Source: Poindextera sp965277425 (GTDB lineage Bacteria > Pseudomonadota > Alphaproteobacteria > Caulobacterales > Caulobacteraceae). Taken from it: a DNA stretch of 64,000 bases. The notes beneath the pieces are model-generated. The model saw only the letters and a program-made list of their open reading frames with translations, made no database searches and had not been told where the DNA came from. How positions within the stretch are numbered: the first letter of the stretch is position 1; each line of letters starts with the position of its first letter. Below are positions 8,198 through 16,059 of this stretch, one piece after another. Position numbers and translations under genes: made by a program. Location of the stretch: NCBI GenBank assembly GCA_965277425.1, contig CBDICR010000007.1:496001-560000 (forward strand), read 5' to 3'.

Positions 8198-8692
8198 CTA
8201 CTCGATGACGACAAGCGGCACGCCGAACTCGACGGGCTGGGCGTCGTCGACCAGGATTTTCAGGATGACGCCGGACTTGGGCGACGGGATCGGGTTCATC
8301 GTCTTCATCGCCTCGACGATGAGCAGGGTCTGGCCTTCGCTGACCCGATCACCGACGCGCACGAAGGGCTCGGCGTCGGGCTGCGGCCGCAGATAGATGG
8401 TGCCGACCATGGGCGACTTGACCTGTTCGCCGCGCATCGGCGCTTCCACCGCCGGCGCGGCGGGAGCCGCGGCCTGGACCGGAGCCGGCGCGGCCTGCGG
8501 CGCGGCGGCATAGACGGTGGTCGGCTGGGCGGCGGCGGTGATCTCGCGGGCCACGCGGATGCGTTGGCCCTTATGCTCGACCTCGATCTCGGTCAGGCCG
8601 GTCTCGATCAGGATGTCCGCCAGCCGGCGCACCATGCGAGGATCGATCGAACTCGCTGCGTCCTTCGACGCGGGCGCCTTGGGTTCAGCCAT
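8198..8692 (-). CDS. accB: Biotin carboxyl carrier protein of acetyl-CoA carboxylase
   Basis: 164 residues from the ATG giving MAEPKAP; a purine-rich AAGGGG lies about ten bases upstream. An N-terminal domain (IDPRMVRRLADILIETGLTEIEVEHKGQ) is followed by an Ala/Pro linker (about 53-85) and a C-terminal biotinyl domain. The biotinylated Lys is in VEAMKTMN at about residue 130. It shuttles carboxybiotin between AccC and the carboxyltransferase. A longer in-frame start exists inside aroQ but would extend the protein with non-conserved sequence. Four bases follow the aroQ stop. Confidence 0.96.
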   Translation of the reverse strand: MAEPKAPASKDAASSIDPRMVRRLADILIETGLTEIEVEHKGQRIRVAREITAAAQPTTVYAAAPQAAPAPVQAAAPAAPAVEAPMRGEQVKSPMVGTIYLRPQPDAEPFVRVGDRVSEGQTLLIVEAMKTMNPIPSPKSGVILKILVDDAQPVEFGVPLVVIE

Positions 8693-8696
8693 GGAT

Positions 8697-9167
8697 TTAA
8701 GCCCCTTGATTTTGCGCCGAAGCGGTCGCGGGCGCGAGAAGGCCGGCGCAGGCCTCGAGCGCGAGTTCATAGCTCCTGGCGCCGAAGCCGGACACCACCC
8801 CCGTCGCGGCCAAGGCCACGTAGGTCGTCTGACGAAACGTCTCGCGCGCCGCCGGGTTCGACAGATGGCATTCGACGATCGGGATGCTCAGCGTCTTCAA
8901 GGCGTCCAGCAGGGCGATCGAGGTGTGGCCGTAGCCGGCGGGATTGAGCACCAGGCCCGCGCCCTCGCGGCCGGCCTCCTGCACCCAGTCGATCAGCTCG
9001 CCCTCGTGATTGCTCTGCCGAAAGACGATCGCGCGCCCGAGCGCGGCCGCGCGCGCCTCGCAAAGGGCGCGAACGTCCTCAAGCGTCGTGGTCCCGTAGA
9101 TATGCGGCTCCCTCGATCCCAAGAGATTGAGATTGGGACCGCTCAGCACATAGATCGGTTTGGACAT
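8697..9167 (-). CDS. aroQ: 3-dehydroquinate dehydratase, type II
   Basis: 156 residues from the ATG giving MSKPIYV, with GGAG six bases upstream; this matches the usual length of about 150. Converts 3-dehydroquinate to 3-dehydroshikimate. Family blocks: GPNLNLLGSREPHIYG (catalytic Arg and Tyr), RQSNHEGELIDWVQ, LNPAGYGHTSIALLDAL and IPIVECHLSNPAARE. A much longer open frame upstream is not conserved and overlaps thiS on the other strand. First gene of the aroQ-accB-accC-aat operon, divergent from thiS with 93 bases between them. Confidence 0.96.
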   Translation of the reverse strand: MSKPIYVLSGPNLNLLGSREPHIYGTTTLEDVRALCEARAAALGRAIVFRQSNHEGELIDWVQEAGREGAGLVLNPAGYGHTSIALLDALKTLSIPIVECHLSNPAARETFRQTTYVALAATGVVSGFGARSYELALEACAGLLAPATASAQNQGA

Positions 9168-9260
9168 GCGCTCCGCGGTCGATGCGCTCAAGGTGATTTG
9201 AAGCGTCTTGTATCGTCGCGCGGCGGGGCTCACAAGCTGGCGCCCGAAAGGGTCGAGCAG

Positions 9261-9461
9261 ATGCGGCTTCTGATCAATGGCGAAGAGCGGGGATTCACCG
9301 AGGTGCGCGACATCGCGGCCCTGGTCGCGGCGCTCGGGCTCGACCCGCGCAAGGTGGCCGTCGAGCGCAATCTGGAGATCGTGCCGCGTTCGACCTATGG
9401 CCAGGCGCGATTGAGCGACGGCGACCGGATCGAGATCGTGCATTTCGTCGGAGGCGGATGA
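9261..9461 (+). CDS. thiS: ThiS sulfur carrier protein
   Basis: 66 residues from the ATG at 9261, much shorter than the enclosing open frame, which runs antisense to aroQ/accB. A beta-grasp (ubiquitin-like) fold is expected: MRLLINGEERG at the N-terminus, DIAALVAALGLDPRKVAVERN in the middle, and a C-terminal VHFVGGG whose terminal Gly pair is adenylated and thiocarboxylated to deliver sulfur for thiazole formation. No TPP riboswitch-like sequence lies in front. Normally thiS sits directly before thiG; here a toxin-antitoxin module separates them. Confidence 0.92.
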   Translation: MRLLINGEERGFTEVRDIAALVAALGLDPRKVAVERNLEIVPRSTYGQARLSDGDRIEIVHFVGGG

Positions 9462-9505
9462 GCCGTGCGGCCGGCTGGCCGGTCCCGGCTGAGTGCGCAC
9501 GCGCT

Positions 9506-9534
9506 TTGACGGCGCGGTCCACGGTCCATAAAAT
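9506..9534 (+). promoter_or_regulatory. Promoter of the UPF0175/PIN module, probably leaderless
   Basis: TTGACG at 9506-9511 and TAAAAT at 9529-9534 are separated by exactly 17 bases. Transcription starting six to seven bases downstream would begin at or next to the ATG at 9541, which has no ribosome binding site. This gives the module, and perhaps thiG, a promoter separate from that of thiS. Confidence 0.6.
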
Positions 9535-9540
9535 GCCCAT

Positions 9541-9801
9541 ATGGACGTTGTCATTCATATCCCAGACGATCTCGCGACCCGACTGGGAACCGCGCGCGAT
9601 CTGCCGCGCCGGGCGTTGGAAGCGCTGGCCGCCGAGGAGTTCAGACTGGGGCATTTGAGCCGCCCGGAGCTGCGCCGGCTGCTTGGGCTCGGCTCTCGTC
9701 ATGCCGTGGACGCGTTTTTGAACCGGCATGACGTGCCCGCGCCCTATTCGCTCGATGATCTTGAACAGGATCGGCGAGATCTTCAGCGTCTTGGCTTTTG
9801 A
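9541..9801 (+). CDS. UPF0175 family antitoxin
   Basis: 86 residues. Family features: DVVIHIPDDLATRLG at the N-terminus, then RRALEALAAEEFRLGHLSRPELRRLLGL (a helix-turn-helix-like block) and LDDLEQDRRDLQRLGF at the C-terminus, which in relatives contacts the toxin. UPF0175 proteins are paired with PIN toxins of the DUF3368 type. The toxin gene starts six bases after the stop. It appears intact although its toxin is not. Confidence 0.85.
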   Translation: MDVVIHIPDDLATRLGTARDLPRRALEALAAEEFRLGHLSRPELRRLLGLGSRHAVDAFLNRHDVPAPYSLDDLEQDRRDLQRLGF

Positions 9802-9807
9802 CGCTTC

Positions 9808-10134
9808 ATGCGACTCGTCGTCGCTGACACCGGCCCGCTCAACTATCTGATATTGATCGGACAGATCGAACTGCTGCCGATCCTGTTTGAACAGATATAC
9901 GCGCCCAAAGCTGTTCAGGCCGAGCTTCGACACGCGGATGCTCCCGAGGCCGTGCGGCGTTGGATCGCCAAGCCACTCGGCGTCCTTGATCTTGCGGCGA
10001 GAAGGGGCCTGGTGCGTATGGACGATGCTCTTGAGCGTCTTAAGGTGACGAGTTTCCGCTGCCGGCCAGATATCATTGAGGCGTTGCTGGCCTCCCATGC
10101 GAAGACCAGCGGCGCCGGGAACCTGACGAAATAG
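9808..10134 (+). pseudogene. PIN-domain (DUF3368) toxin with an internal in-frame deletion
   Basis: 108 residues against a family length of about 155-160. The N-terminal half is normal: VVADTGPLNYLILIGQIELLP with the first catalytic Asp, then LFEQIYAPKAVQAELRHADAPEAVRRWIA. After RRWIAKPL it jumps directly to GVLDLAARRGLV, which in relatives follows the central GEREAI and D(D/E)R-A-G blocks by only a few residues. About 45 residues containing the other acidic metal ligands are missing, so nuclease activity is probably lost. The frame stays open to a TAG that overlaps the thiG ribosome binding site. Confidence 0.75.
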
Positions 10135-10145
10135 GAGGCGGTGCG

Positions 10146-10973
10146 ATGACGACGGTTGCGGAAACAAGGACGCGGGAAGCGGCATCGGTCGGCTCTAAGC
10201 CTATCGAAGACACCTGGACCGTCGCCGGGCGCACCTTCCGTTCGCGGCTGATCGTGGGCACCGGCAAGTACAGGGACTATGCCCAGAACGCCGCGGCGGC
10301 CGAGGCGGCGGGCGCGGAGATCGTCACCGTGGCGCTGCGCCGGGTCAATCTGGACGACCCGAGCCAGCCCAGGCTGACGGATTATCTCAGCCCCGAGCGC
10401 TTCACCTTCATGCCCAACACCGCCGGCTGCTACACCGGCGAGGAGGCGGTGCGCACCCTGCGGCTGGCGCGCGAGGCGGGCGGCTGGGACCTGGTCAAGC
10501 TCGAGGTCCTGAGCCGGACCAAACACCTCTATCCCGACATGGAAGAGACGTTGCGGGCGCTGAAGCTGCTGGTGGCCGATGGTTTCAGCGTCATGGTCTA
10601 TTGCACCGACGATCCGGTGTTCTGCGCCAAGCTGGAGGACGCCGGCGCCGCGGCCATCATGCCGGCCGGCGCGCCGATCGGCTCGGGCCTTGGCTTGCAG
10701 AACCGGCTCAACATCGGCCTGGTGGTCGAGCAGGCGAGGGCGCCCGTGCTGGTGGACGCCGGCGTCGGCACCGCCTCGGACACCGCCCTGGCCATGGAGC
10801 TGGGCTGCGACGCGGTGCTGATGAACACCGCCATCGCCGAGGCCAAGGACCCGATCCGCATGGCCCGCGCGATGAAACACGCGGTCATCGCCGGCCGCGA
10901 AGCCTATCTCGCCGGCCGCATGCCCAAGCGCCTGTACGCCGATCCGTCCTCGCCGCTGGCGGGGCTGATCTAG
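10146..10973 (+). CDS. thiG: Thiazole synthase
   Basis: 275 residues, slightly longer than usual at the N-terminus. Condenses 1-deoxy-xylulose 5-phosphate, dehydroglycine and ThiS-thiocarboxylate to thiazole phosphate in thiamine synthesis. Motifs: FRSRLIVGTGKYRDYAQN, EIVTVALRRVN, FMPNTAGCYTGEEAVRTLRLARE, DLVKLEVL with the Schiff-base Lys, MPAGAPIGSGLGLQNR and VLVDAGVGTASDTALAMELG. GGAGG at 10134-10138 overlaps the stop of the PIN remnant, so its translation may be coupled to it. No thiE, thiH or thiO is adjacent in this window. Confidence 0.97.
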   Translation: MTTVAETRTREAASVGSKPIEDTWTVAGRTFRSRLIVGTGKYRDYAQNAAAAEAAGAEIVTVALRRVNLDDPSQPRLTDYLSPERFTFMPNTAGCYTGEEAVRTLRLAREAGGWDLVKLEVLSRTKHLYPDMEETLRALKLLVADGFSVMVYCTDDPVFCAKLEDAGAAAIMPAGAPIGSGLGLQNRLNIGLVVEQARAPVLVDAGVGTASDTALAMELGCDAVLMNTAIAEAKDPIRMARAMKHAVIAGREAYLAGRMPKRLYADPSSPLAGLI

Positions 10974-10989
10974 GGTCCCGGAATCAATC

Positions 10990-11017
10990 GGCCCTCCTCC
11001 CGGCAGGGAGAAGGGCC
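10990..11017 (+). terminator. Stem-loop after thiG
   Basis: GGCCCTCCTCCC and GGGAGAAGGGCC form an almost perfect 12-bp stem with a short loop starting 16 bases after the thiG stop. There is only a short A-rich stretch and no clear T-run, so intrinsic termination is possible but not assured. Confidence 0.4.
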
Positions 11018-11065
11018 AAAATGCCGGCGTAGAGAGGGGGTTGCCACACTCTCGAAGAGAACGCC

Positions 11066-11173
11066 TTAGAACGGATACATGGCGTGGCGAAGCGCCGAAG
11101 GGGGCAGTTTCGCGAGCAGATCAAAGCCGTCCTTAAAGGCGTCTCCGATCCAGCGGAATAAGGACATAATCAT
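11066..11173 (-). CDS. Candidate 35-residue amphipathic small protein
   Basis: ATG at 11173 preceded by GGAGA seven bases upstream, ending in TAA at 11066-11068. The peptide begins MIMSLFRWIGDAFKDGF and ends HAMYPF; the first part would form an amphipathic helix with aromatic and basic residues, typical of small membrane-associated proteins. It lies alone between thiG and the dsbA-like gene, and an 8+8 bp palindrome lies about 60 bases upstream in promoter position. I know no named family. The ribosome site, sensible composition and upstream operator support it being real. Confidence 0.5.
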   Translation of the reverse strand: MIMSLFRWIGDAFKDGFDLLAKLPPSALRHAMYPF

Positions 11174-11231
11174 GACAGGTTCTCCAAGCTCTGCCGCAGC
11201 GCGATTGTGCAACGCAGCAATTTGAGCTGGA

Positions 11232-11250
11232 TATGGTGCACCGCACCATA
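11232..11250. promoter_or_regulatory. Perfect palindrome, operator candidate
   Basis: TATGGTGC-ACC-GCACCATA, an 8-bp perfect inverted repeat with a 3-base centre. It lies 59 bases upstream of the small ORF at 11173 (minus strand) and 32 bases past the end of the dsbA-like gene. The two half sites one helical turn apart fit binding by a dimeric repressor or activator. Confidence 0.5.
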
Positions 11251-11281
11251 ATCGTCAAGAGGCGATCTTGACGACGTTAAG

Positions 11282-11998
11282 TCAGGCGTGGCTTTTTTGC
11301 GCCGCGGCGATGGCGGCGCGCAAGGCATCGGTGTCGTCGCCGGGAATCAAGGTGTCCCCGACGATGAAGGCCGGCGTGCCCTGGATGCCCAGATTGGCCG
11401 CCAGCTGCCGCACGGCTTGGAGCTGGGCGACGGCCTGCTCCTTGAACGGCGACTTGTCGAGGCTCGCGGGATCGACACCGTGGGCGCGGAGAATCCGCTC
11501 GATGGCGATGTCGTCAAGCGGCCGAGCGGCCATGAAGTCGCGATAGAGCCCAAGCCCATCGCCGCCGGCCTTCTTTTCCGCGATCGCCCCGGCGGAAGCC
11601 TCTTCCGAGACGGCGCCGAAGATCGGGAATTCCTTGAACACGAAGCGCACGTCGGGATTGTCGTGGATGATCGACAGCACCGCCGGCGCGGCGTTGATGC
11701 AGTGCGGGCAGCGGTAGTCATAGAATTCGGTCACCGTGACATGGCCGTTCGGGTTGGCGACGAAATCGCGCGGATCGCGTTCCAGGGCCTGGCGGTACTG
11801 GCCGATCGCGGCCTTGGCCTGGGTTGCGGCGACGGCATCCTGCTTTTCCTGCAGCTTGGTCATCGCCTCCTGGATCACCTCTGGATGGGAGACGATGTAG
11901 TCGTGCACCCGCGTATCGAAGGCCTGGTCGTTCCTGTTGCAGGCGCTAAGGGCGAGCGCGCAGGCGGCTAGGGCCGGAAGAAGGCGGATGGCGTGCAT
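11282..11998 (-). CDS. DsbA-family thiol oxidoreductase, predicted lipoprotein
   Basis: 238 residues. The N-terminal hydrophobic segment ends in LSAC (Cys20), a lipobox, so it is probably anchored to a membrane facing the periplasm. A helical N-terminal segment of the Scs/DsbA-like type (residues 28-80) precedes the thioredoxin fold. The redox motif is CPHC at residues 97-100 in EFYDYRCPHCINAAP, and the cis-Pro loop is GTPAFIVGD. Family members oxidise or isomerise disulfides in exported proteins. It starts 23 bases after the M48 protease gene, so the two form an envelope quality-control operon. Confidence 0.9.
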   Translation of the reverse strand: MHAIRLLPALAACALALSACNRNDQAFDTRVHDYIVSHPEVIQEAMTKLQEKQDAVAATQAKAAIGQYRQALERDPRDFVANPNGHVTVTEFYDYRCPHCINAAPAVLSIIHDNPDVRFVFKEFPIFGAVSEEASAGAIAEKKAGGDGLGLYRDFMAARPLDDIAIERILRAHGVDPASLDKSPFKEQAVAQLQAVRQLAANLGIQGTPAFIVGDTLIPGDDTDALRAAIAAAQKSHA

Positions 11999-12021
11999 GT
12001 TTGAAGTCTCCGGTAGCCGCG

Positions 12022-13482
12022 TCAGCGTTTCTGAGGCGCGTTCGTGCTGCCTTCCTGGGCGAGCAGTTTAAGGTCGTCATTACTGGGTTTGGAGGTCAGG
12101 ACGATGTCGGTGGCGCGGCGCCATTCGGGCGTGCCCTTCGGCAGATCCTGCCGGGCCTGCATGCCGAAGCGGCGGGCGTCGTCGATCTGTCCGAGCGAGA
12201 AGCTCTCTTCCGCCGCGGCCAGCCGCGCCATGCCGGCGTCGCCCTTCTTGTCGTAGGCCTGCGACAGGAAGAGCCAGCCTTCCGGGTTGTCCGATTCGAT
12301 GCTGAGCCCGTGATGCAGGTCGGCGATCGCCTCGTCGAGCTTGGCCGGTTTGTCCTCCGCAAGCAGGTCCTGGCCGAGCAGGAACAGCAGTTCCGGCGCG
12401 TTCGGCTTGAGCTGCACGGCCTGGCGCAGCGGCGCCTCGGCCTCCGCGACCCGCCCGGCGCCGAACAGGATCTGGCCCTTGAGCTGGGGCAGGTAGGGAT
12501 TGGTCGGCCGCTCGGCGATCAGCGCGTCGGTCAGGGTGACGGCCTTGTCGGTCTCCTGGTCGCGCGAATAGGCGATGGCGCGCGCATAGCGGGCGGGAAA
12601 GCTGGTGTCGCTGTCGGGATAGTCGTCCAGGGTCTGCTGCGGCAGGTTCAGATAGGCCCTGAGCTTGGCGATCAGAACCTGGTGGCGCTCCAGCGCCTCG
12701 GGCGTATCGACTACATTGTAGTGCGGCTGTTGCTCCGAGCGAACCTGCAGGGCGTCGATGCGGTCGGACGTCAGCGGGTGGTCCATGAAGAAGCGGAAAC
12801 GCTTGGCGTCGGCGAAAACCTCCTCGTAACGGAAATTATTGAAGAAATCGACGAGGCCTTTCGAGGATTCACCGGCCTTTTCGAGATAGGTCACGGCCGC
12901 CTGGTCGGCGGAGGATTCCTGGGTGCGGGTGAAGCCGGCGCCGGTCAGGGCGGCGAAATAGCCGGCGCTATAGAGCAGGCCGCCGGCCGCGCCCGGCGAG
13001 CCGGCGGCGGCGGCGGCGATGCCGAGGCCCAAGGTCAGCAGATAGGTGGCCAGGGTCTGTTTTTCCCCCTGGTCCTGCCGCGCCAGGTGGCCGCCGGCCA
13101 TGTGTCCGGTTTCGTGCGCGAAGACCCCGGTCAGTTCGTTTGGGGTCTTGGTCTGAATGATCAGGCCGGCGGTCACGAACATGTTCTGCCCGCCCTCGAC
13201 CCAGGAATTCATGCCCTCCCTGGACGGATCGCCGACGATAAAGATCTTGACCGACCTTGGGTTGAGCCCGGCGGCGGTGAAGATGGGGTCGGCGTCCGCG
13301 TGCAGGGTCTCTTCCATCTCCGTGTCGCTGAGCAGCGGGATCGGCGCGGCGTCGTCCTGCGCAAAGGCGGCCGAGACGGGCGCGAGCAGGGCGCCGGCGA
13401 CGGCGAGGCCGCCGAGCGCCGCGCCGAGGCGCGACTTCAGCTTGCGCGCGCGCTCAAGTCTATCCGCCGATCGACGGGTCAT
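12022..13482 (-). CDS. Periplasmic M48 metalloprotease with TPR repeats (BepA-like)
   Basis: 486 residues from the ATG giving MTRRSAD, with GGAG eight bases upstream; an in-frame start 20 codons earlier is less convincing. A signal peptide (to about residue 42, ending SAAFAQ) is followed by a peptidase M48 domain with the zinc motif HETGH at 123-127 in GVFAHETGHMAGGHLAR and a third-ligand helix QESSADQAA. The C-terminal half (about 270-470) consists of TPR-like helices. BepA-type enzymes degrade or assist outer-membrane proteins such as LptD. Upstream of the dsbA-like gene in the same operon, consistent with LptD-type disulfide folding, which is inference. Confidence 0.92.
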   Translation of the reverse strand: MTRRSADRLERARKLKSRLGAALGGLAVAGALLAPVSAAFAQDDAAPIPLLSDTEMEETLHADADPIFTAAGLNPRSVKIFIVGDPSREGMNSWVEGGQNMFVTAGLIIQTKTPNELTGVFAHETGHMAGGHLARQDQGEKQTLATYLLTLGLGIAAAAAGSPGAAGGLLYSAGYFAALTGAGFTRTQESSADQAAVTYLEKAGESSKGLVDFFNNFRYEEVFADAKRFRFFMDHPLTSDRIDALQVRSEQQPHYNVVDTPEALERHQVLIAKLRAYLNLPQQTLDDYPDSDTSFPARYARAIAYSRDQETDKAVTLTDALIAERPTNPYLPQLKGQILFGAGRVAEAEAPLRQAVQLKPNAPELLFLLGQDLLAEDKPAKLDEAIADLHHGLSIESDNPEGWLFLSQAYDKKGDAGMARLAAAEESFSLGQIDDARRFGMQARQDLPKGTPEWRRATDIVLTSKPSNDDLKLLAQEGSTNAPQKR

Positions 13483-13557
13483 GCGACAGGCTCCAAACGT
13501 CCGTCCGCGCCCCCGCTCGACCCCGCCCATTCCATAACCCATCCCGGGTTGGATGTC

Positions 13558-16059
13558 TCAACCGCTGCGACGCCACCAACCGCGCTTCGGCGCCGCAGGC
13601 GGGCTGGAGATCTCCGCGTGATCCGGAGCGGCGGGCTGAGGCGCCGCAACGGGCTCGGGGGACGGCGCTTCGGCGACAGTCGTCGGGACCGGCGCCTCCT
13701 CGACGGGCGCGGGCGCGGCTTGCGCCTCAACCAGCGCCGGCTCGGCCTGCGCCTCGATCACGGCGACGATGTCCTCGGCCGGCTTGGGCTTGGCGCGGCT
13801 GCGGCGCGCGCGCGCCGGCTTGGCGGCGGGCTCCGCGGCGGCGGGCAGTTCGACCCACATGTCCACGGCCGGTTCGGCGGTCTCGGTCTGGGCGGCGGCC
13901 ATCGCCGCCGGCTCGATGGCCTCGGCGGGCTCGGGCGCGCGCACGGCGGCGACGGGCTCGGCGACTTGGGCCGGCGCGGTCGGCTGGCCGGCTTGCATCC
14001 AGACATAGGGGTCGCCTTCGGGCACCCGGGGCCGCGACCAGACATAGGGCTCGTCGCCGGTGGTCTCTTCGCGCGCGCGGCGACCGCCGCGACGGCCGCG
14101 GCGGCGGCGCTTCTGCCCCTGGGCGTCGAGGCCGTCGCGAACCTCGTCTAGACCGGGCTCGTCGTCGCCGTCGGCGGCGGGTTCGGGCGCCCCAACAGCC
14201 TGCTCGGCGGGCGCATCGTCGCGGCGTCCGCCGCGCCGACGCCGGCGCCGGCGCGAGCGCGGCTGGCCATCGCCATGATCACCGTTCTCGGCGCGTCCGG
14301 CGACGCGAGCGGAAGGCTCGTCGTCATCGACGTCCTCGGCCTCGATTTCCGCCTCGACCTCTTCGGCCTCGTCGTCGTCGACCAGGTCGTCGGCCGCATA
14401 GCTGACCGTCAGCGGCGCACCGGTCGAAACCGCGACCTCGTGCTCGCGCGTCTCGGTGCGGTCGAGGGCGTGTTCGTCATGGGACAGGCTGTCGTCGACC
14501 ACCACCGTCACGGTCAGGCCGTGAATCTGGCGCAGCCGCTCCAGATAGGCGCGCTTTTCGTTCAGGACGTAGAGCGCCACCGCGCTCGGCGCGCGCAGGG
14601 TGACGGCTCCGCCGCCCGACTTGACGGCCTCGACCCCGACGGCGCGCAGGACGGCCAGGGCGCTGGATTCCGTCGAGCGGACCCGGCCGACGCCGTTGCA
14701 ATGCTCACAGACATGGGTGGTGCCTTCCAGCACGCCGGAGCGGCGGCGCTGGCGGCTGATCTCCATCAGGCCGAAGCCGGAGATCTTGCCCATCTGAACG
14801 CGGGCGCGGTCGTCGTCGAGGGCGTCCTTCAGCTTCTTTTCGACGGCGCGATTGTTCTTGGCTTCGTCCATGTCGATGAAGTCGATGACGATCAGCCCGG
14901 CCAGGTCGCGCAGGCGCAGCTGGCGCGCCGCTTCCTCGGCCGCCTCCATATTGGTTTTCAGCGCCGTGGCTTCGATGTTGCGTTCGCGCGTCGAGCGGCC
15001 GGAGTTGACGTCGACGGCGACCAGGGCCTCGGTCTGGTTGATCACCAGATAGCCGCCCGACTTCAGCGGTACGACCGGCGAGTAGATCTGCGCCAGATGG
15101 TCCTCGACCTTGGCCTGGACGAACAAGGGCGTCGGGTCGCTGTAGTGCTGGATCTTCTTGGCCTGGCTCGGCATCAGCATGCGCATGAAGTCGCGCGCAT
15201 CGCGGAAGGCGGCCTCGCCCTCGACCCAGACGCCTTCGATATCCTTGTCGAACATGTCGCGGATGGCGCGTTTGACGAGGTCCTCTTCCTCGTAGATCAG
15301 CGCCGGCGCGATCGAATGCAGGGTGCGGTCGCGGATATTCTCCCAAAGCCGCATCAGGTATTCGTAGTCGCGCTTGAGCTCGGCCTTGGTGCGCTTGGCG
15401 CCGGCGGTGCGCACGATCAGCCCCATGCCCTGCGGCACTTCGAGTTCCTGCACCAGGCTCTTCAGCCGCTTGCGGTCGGTGGCGGTGGTGATCTTGCGGC
15501 TGACCCCGCCGCCGCGGGCGGTGTTGGGCATCAGCACGCCATAGCGGCCGGCGAGCGACAGATAGGTGGTCAGCGCCGCGCCCTTGGTGCCGCGCTCTTC
15601 CTTGACGACCTGCACCAGCATGATCTGCCGGCGCTTGATCACTTCCTGGATCTTGTAGCGGCGCGCGATGCGGCGATGGCGGCGCGCGGCTTCGTCGCCG
15701 ACGACGTCGTCATCGTCGGCGTCCTCATCCTCATCCTCGTCGTCGACCGCGCGGGCGTGGTGATCCTCCGCTTCCTCGGCCTCTTCGCGCAGCAGGGCTT
15801 CGCGGTCGGCCAGCGGGATCTGATAGTAGTCCGGATGGATTTCGTTGAAGGCCAGGAAGCCGTGGCGGTTGCCGCCATAGTCCACGAAAGCCGCCTGCAG
15901 GCTGGGTTCGACCCGCGTCACCTTGGCGAGATAGATGTTCCCGCGCAGCTGTTTGCGGTTCTGGCTTTCGAAATCGAAGTCTTCAATCCGCGATCCGTCC
16001 ACCACCACCACACGCGTCTCTTCGGCGTGTGCGGCGTCGATCAACATTCTTTTGGGCAT
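13558..16059 (-). CDS. rne: Ribonuclease E
   Basis: 833 residues from the ATG giving MPKRMLIDAAHAEET, with GGAGA about eight bases upstream. N-terminal S1 domain interrupted by a long acidic insert (about residues 80-125), as in other alphaproteobacteria; catalytic domain with VAVDVNSGRSTRERNIE and IVIDFIDMD carrying the metal-binding Asp residues; the zinc-link Cys pair in CEHCNGVGR. The C-terminal tail is disordered with Arg-rich RNA-binding patches (RRRRRRRGGRR, KRRRRGRRGGRR), two PYVW repeats and a final KRGWWRRSG. The GWW ending corresponds to the PNPase-docking motif known from Caulobacter RNase E, so a degradosome is expected. Confidence 0.96.
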   Translation of the reverse strand: MPKRMLIDAAHAEETRVVVVDGSRIEDFDFESQNRKQLRGNIYLAKVTRVEPSLQAAFVDYGGNRHGFLAFNEIHPDYYQIPLADREALLREEAEEAEDHHARAVDDEDEDEDADDDDVVGDEAARRHRRIARRYKIQEVIKRRQIMLVQVVKEERGTKGAALTTYLSLAGRYGVLMPNTARGGGVSRKITTATDRKRLKSLVQELEVPQGMGLIVRTAGAKRTKAELKRDYEYLMRLWENIRDRTLHSIAPALIYEEEDLVKRAIRDMFDKDIEGVWVEGEAAFRDARDFMRMLMPSQAKKIQHYSDPTPLFVQAKVEDHLAQIYSPVVPLKSGGYLVINQTEALVAVDVNSGRSTRERNIEATALKTNMEAAEEAARQLRLRDLAGLIVIDFIDMDEAKNNRAVEKKLKDALDDDRARVQMGKISGFGLMEISRQRRRSGVLEGTTHVCEHCNGVGRVRSTESSALAVLRAVGVEAVKSGGGAVTLRAPSAVALYVLNEKRAYLERLRQIHGLTVTVVVDDSLSHDEHALDRTETREHEVAVSTGAPLTVSYAADDLVDDDEAEEVEAEIEAEDVDDDEPSARVAGRAENGDHGDGQPRSRRRRRRRGGRRDDAPAEQAVGAPEPAADGDDEPGLDEVRDGLDAQGQKRRRRGRRGGRRAREETTGDEPYVWSRPRVPEGDPYVWMQAGQPTAPAQVAEPVAAVRAPEPAEAIEPAAMAAAQTETAEPAVDMWVELPAAAEPAAKPARARRSRAKPKPAEDIVAVIEAQAEPALVEAQAAPAPVEEAPVPTTVAEAPSPEPVAAPQPAAPDHAEISSPPAAPKRGWWRRSG

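Noticed and set aside
6881..8947. 688-codon plus-strand frame opposite accC/accB
   Set aside because: Shadow of biotin carboxylase, whose motifs are unmistakable on the minus strand.
9168..9260. Possible TPP riboswitch before thiS
   Set aside because: The conserved CUGAGA and ACCUGA segments are absent and the interval is only 93 bases.
12001..14151. 716-codon open frame on the plus strand antisense to the M48 protease and rne genes
   Set aside because: High-GC codon shadow; composition is Gly/Arg/Val-rich without domain logic, while the minus strand carries clear motifs (HETGH, RNase E core).
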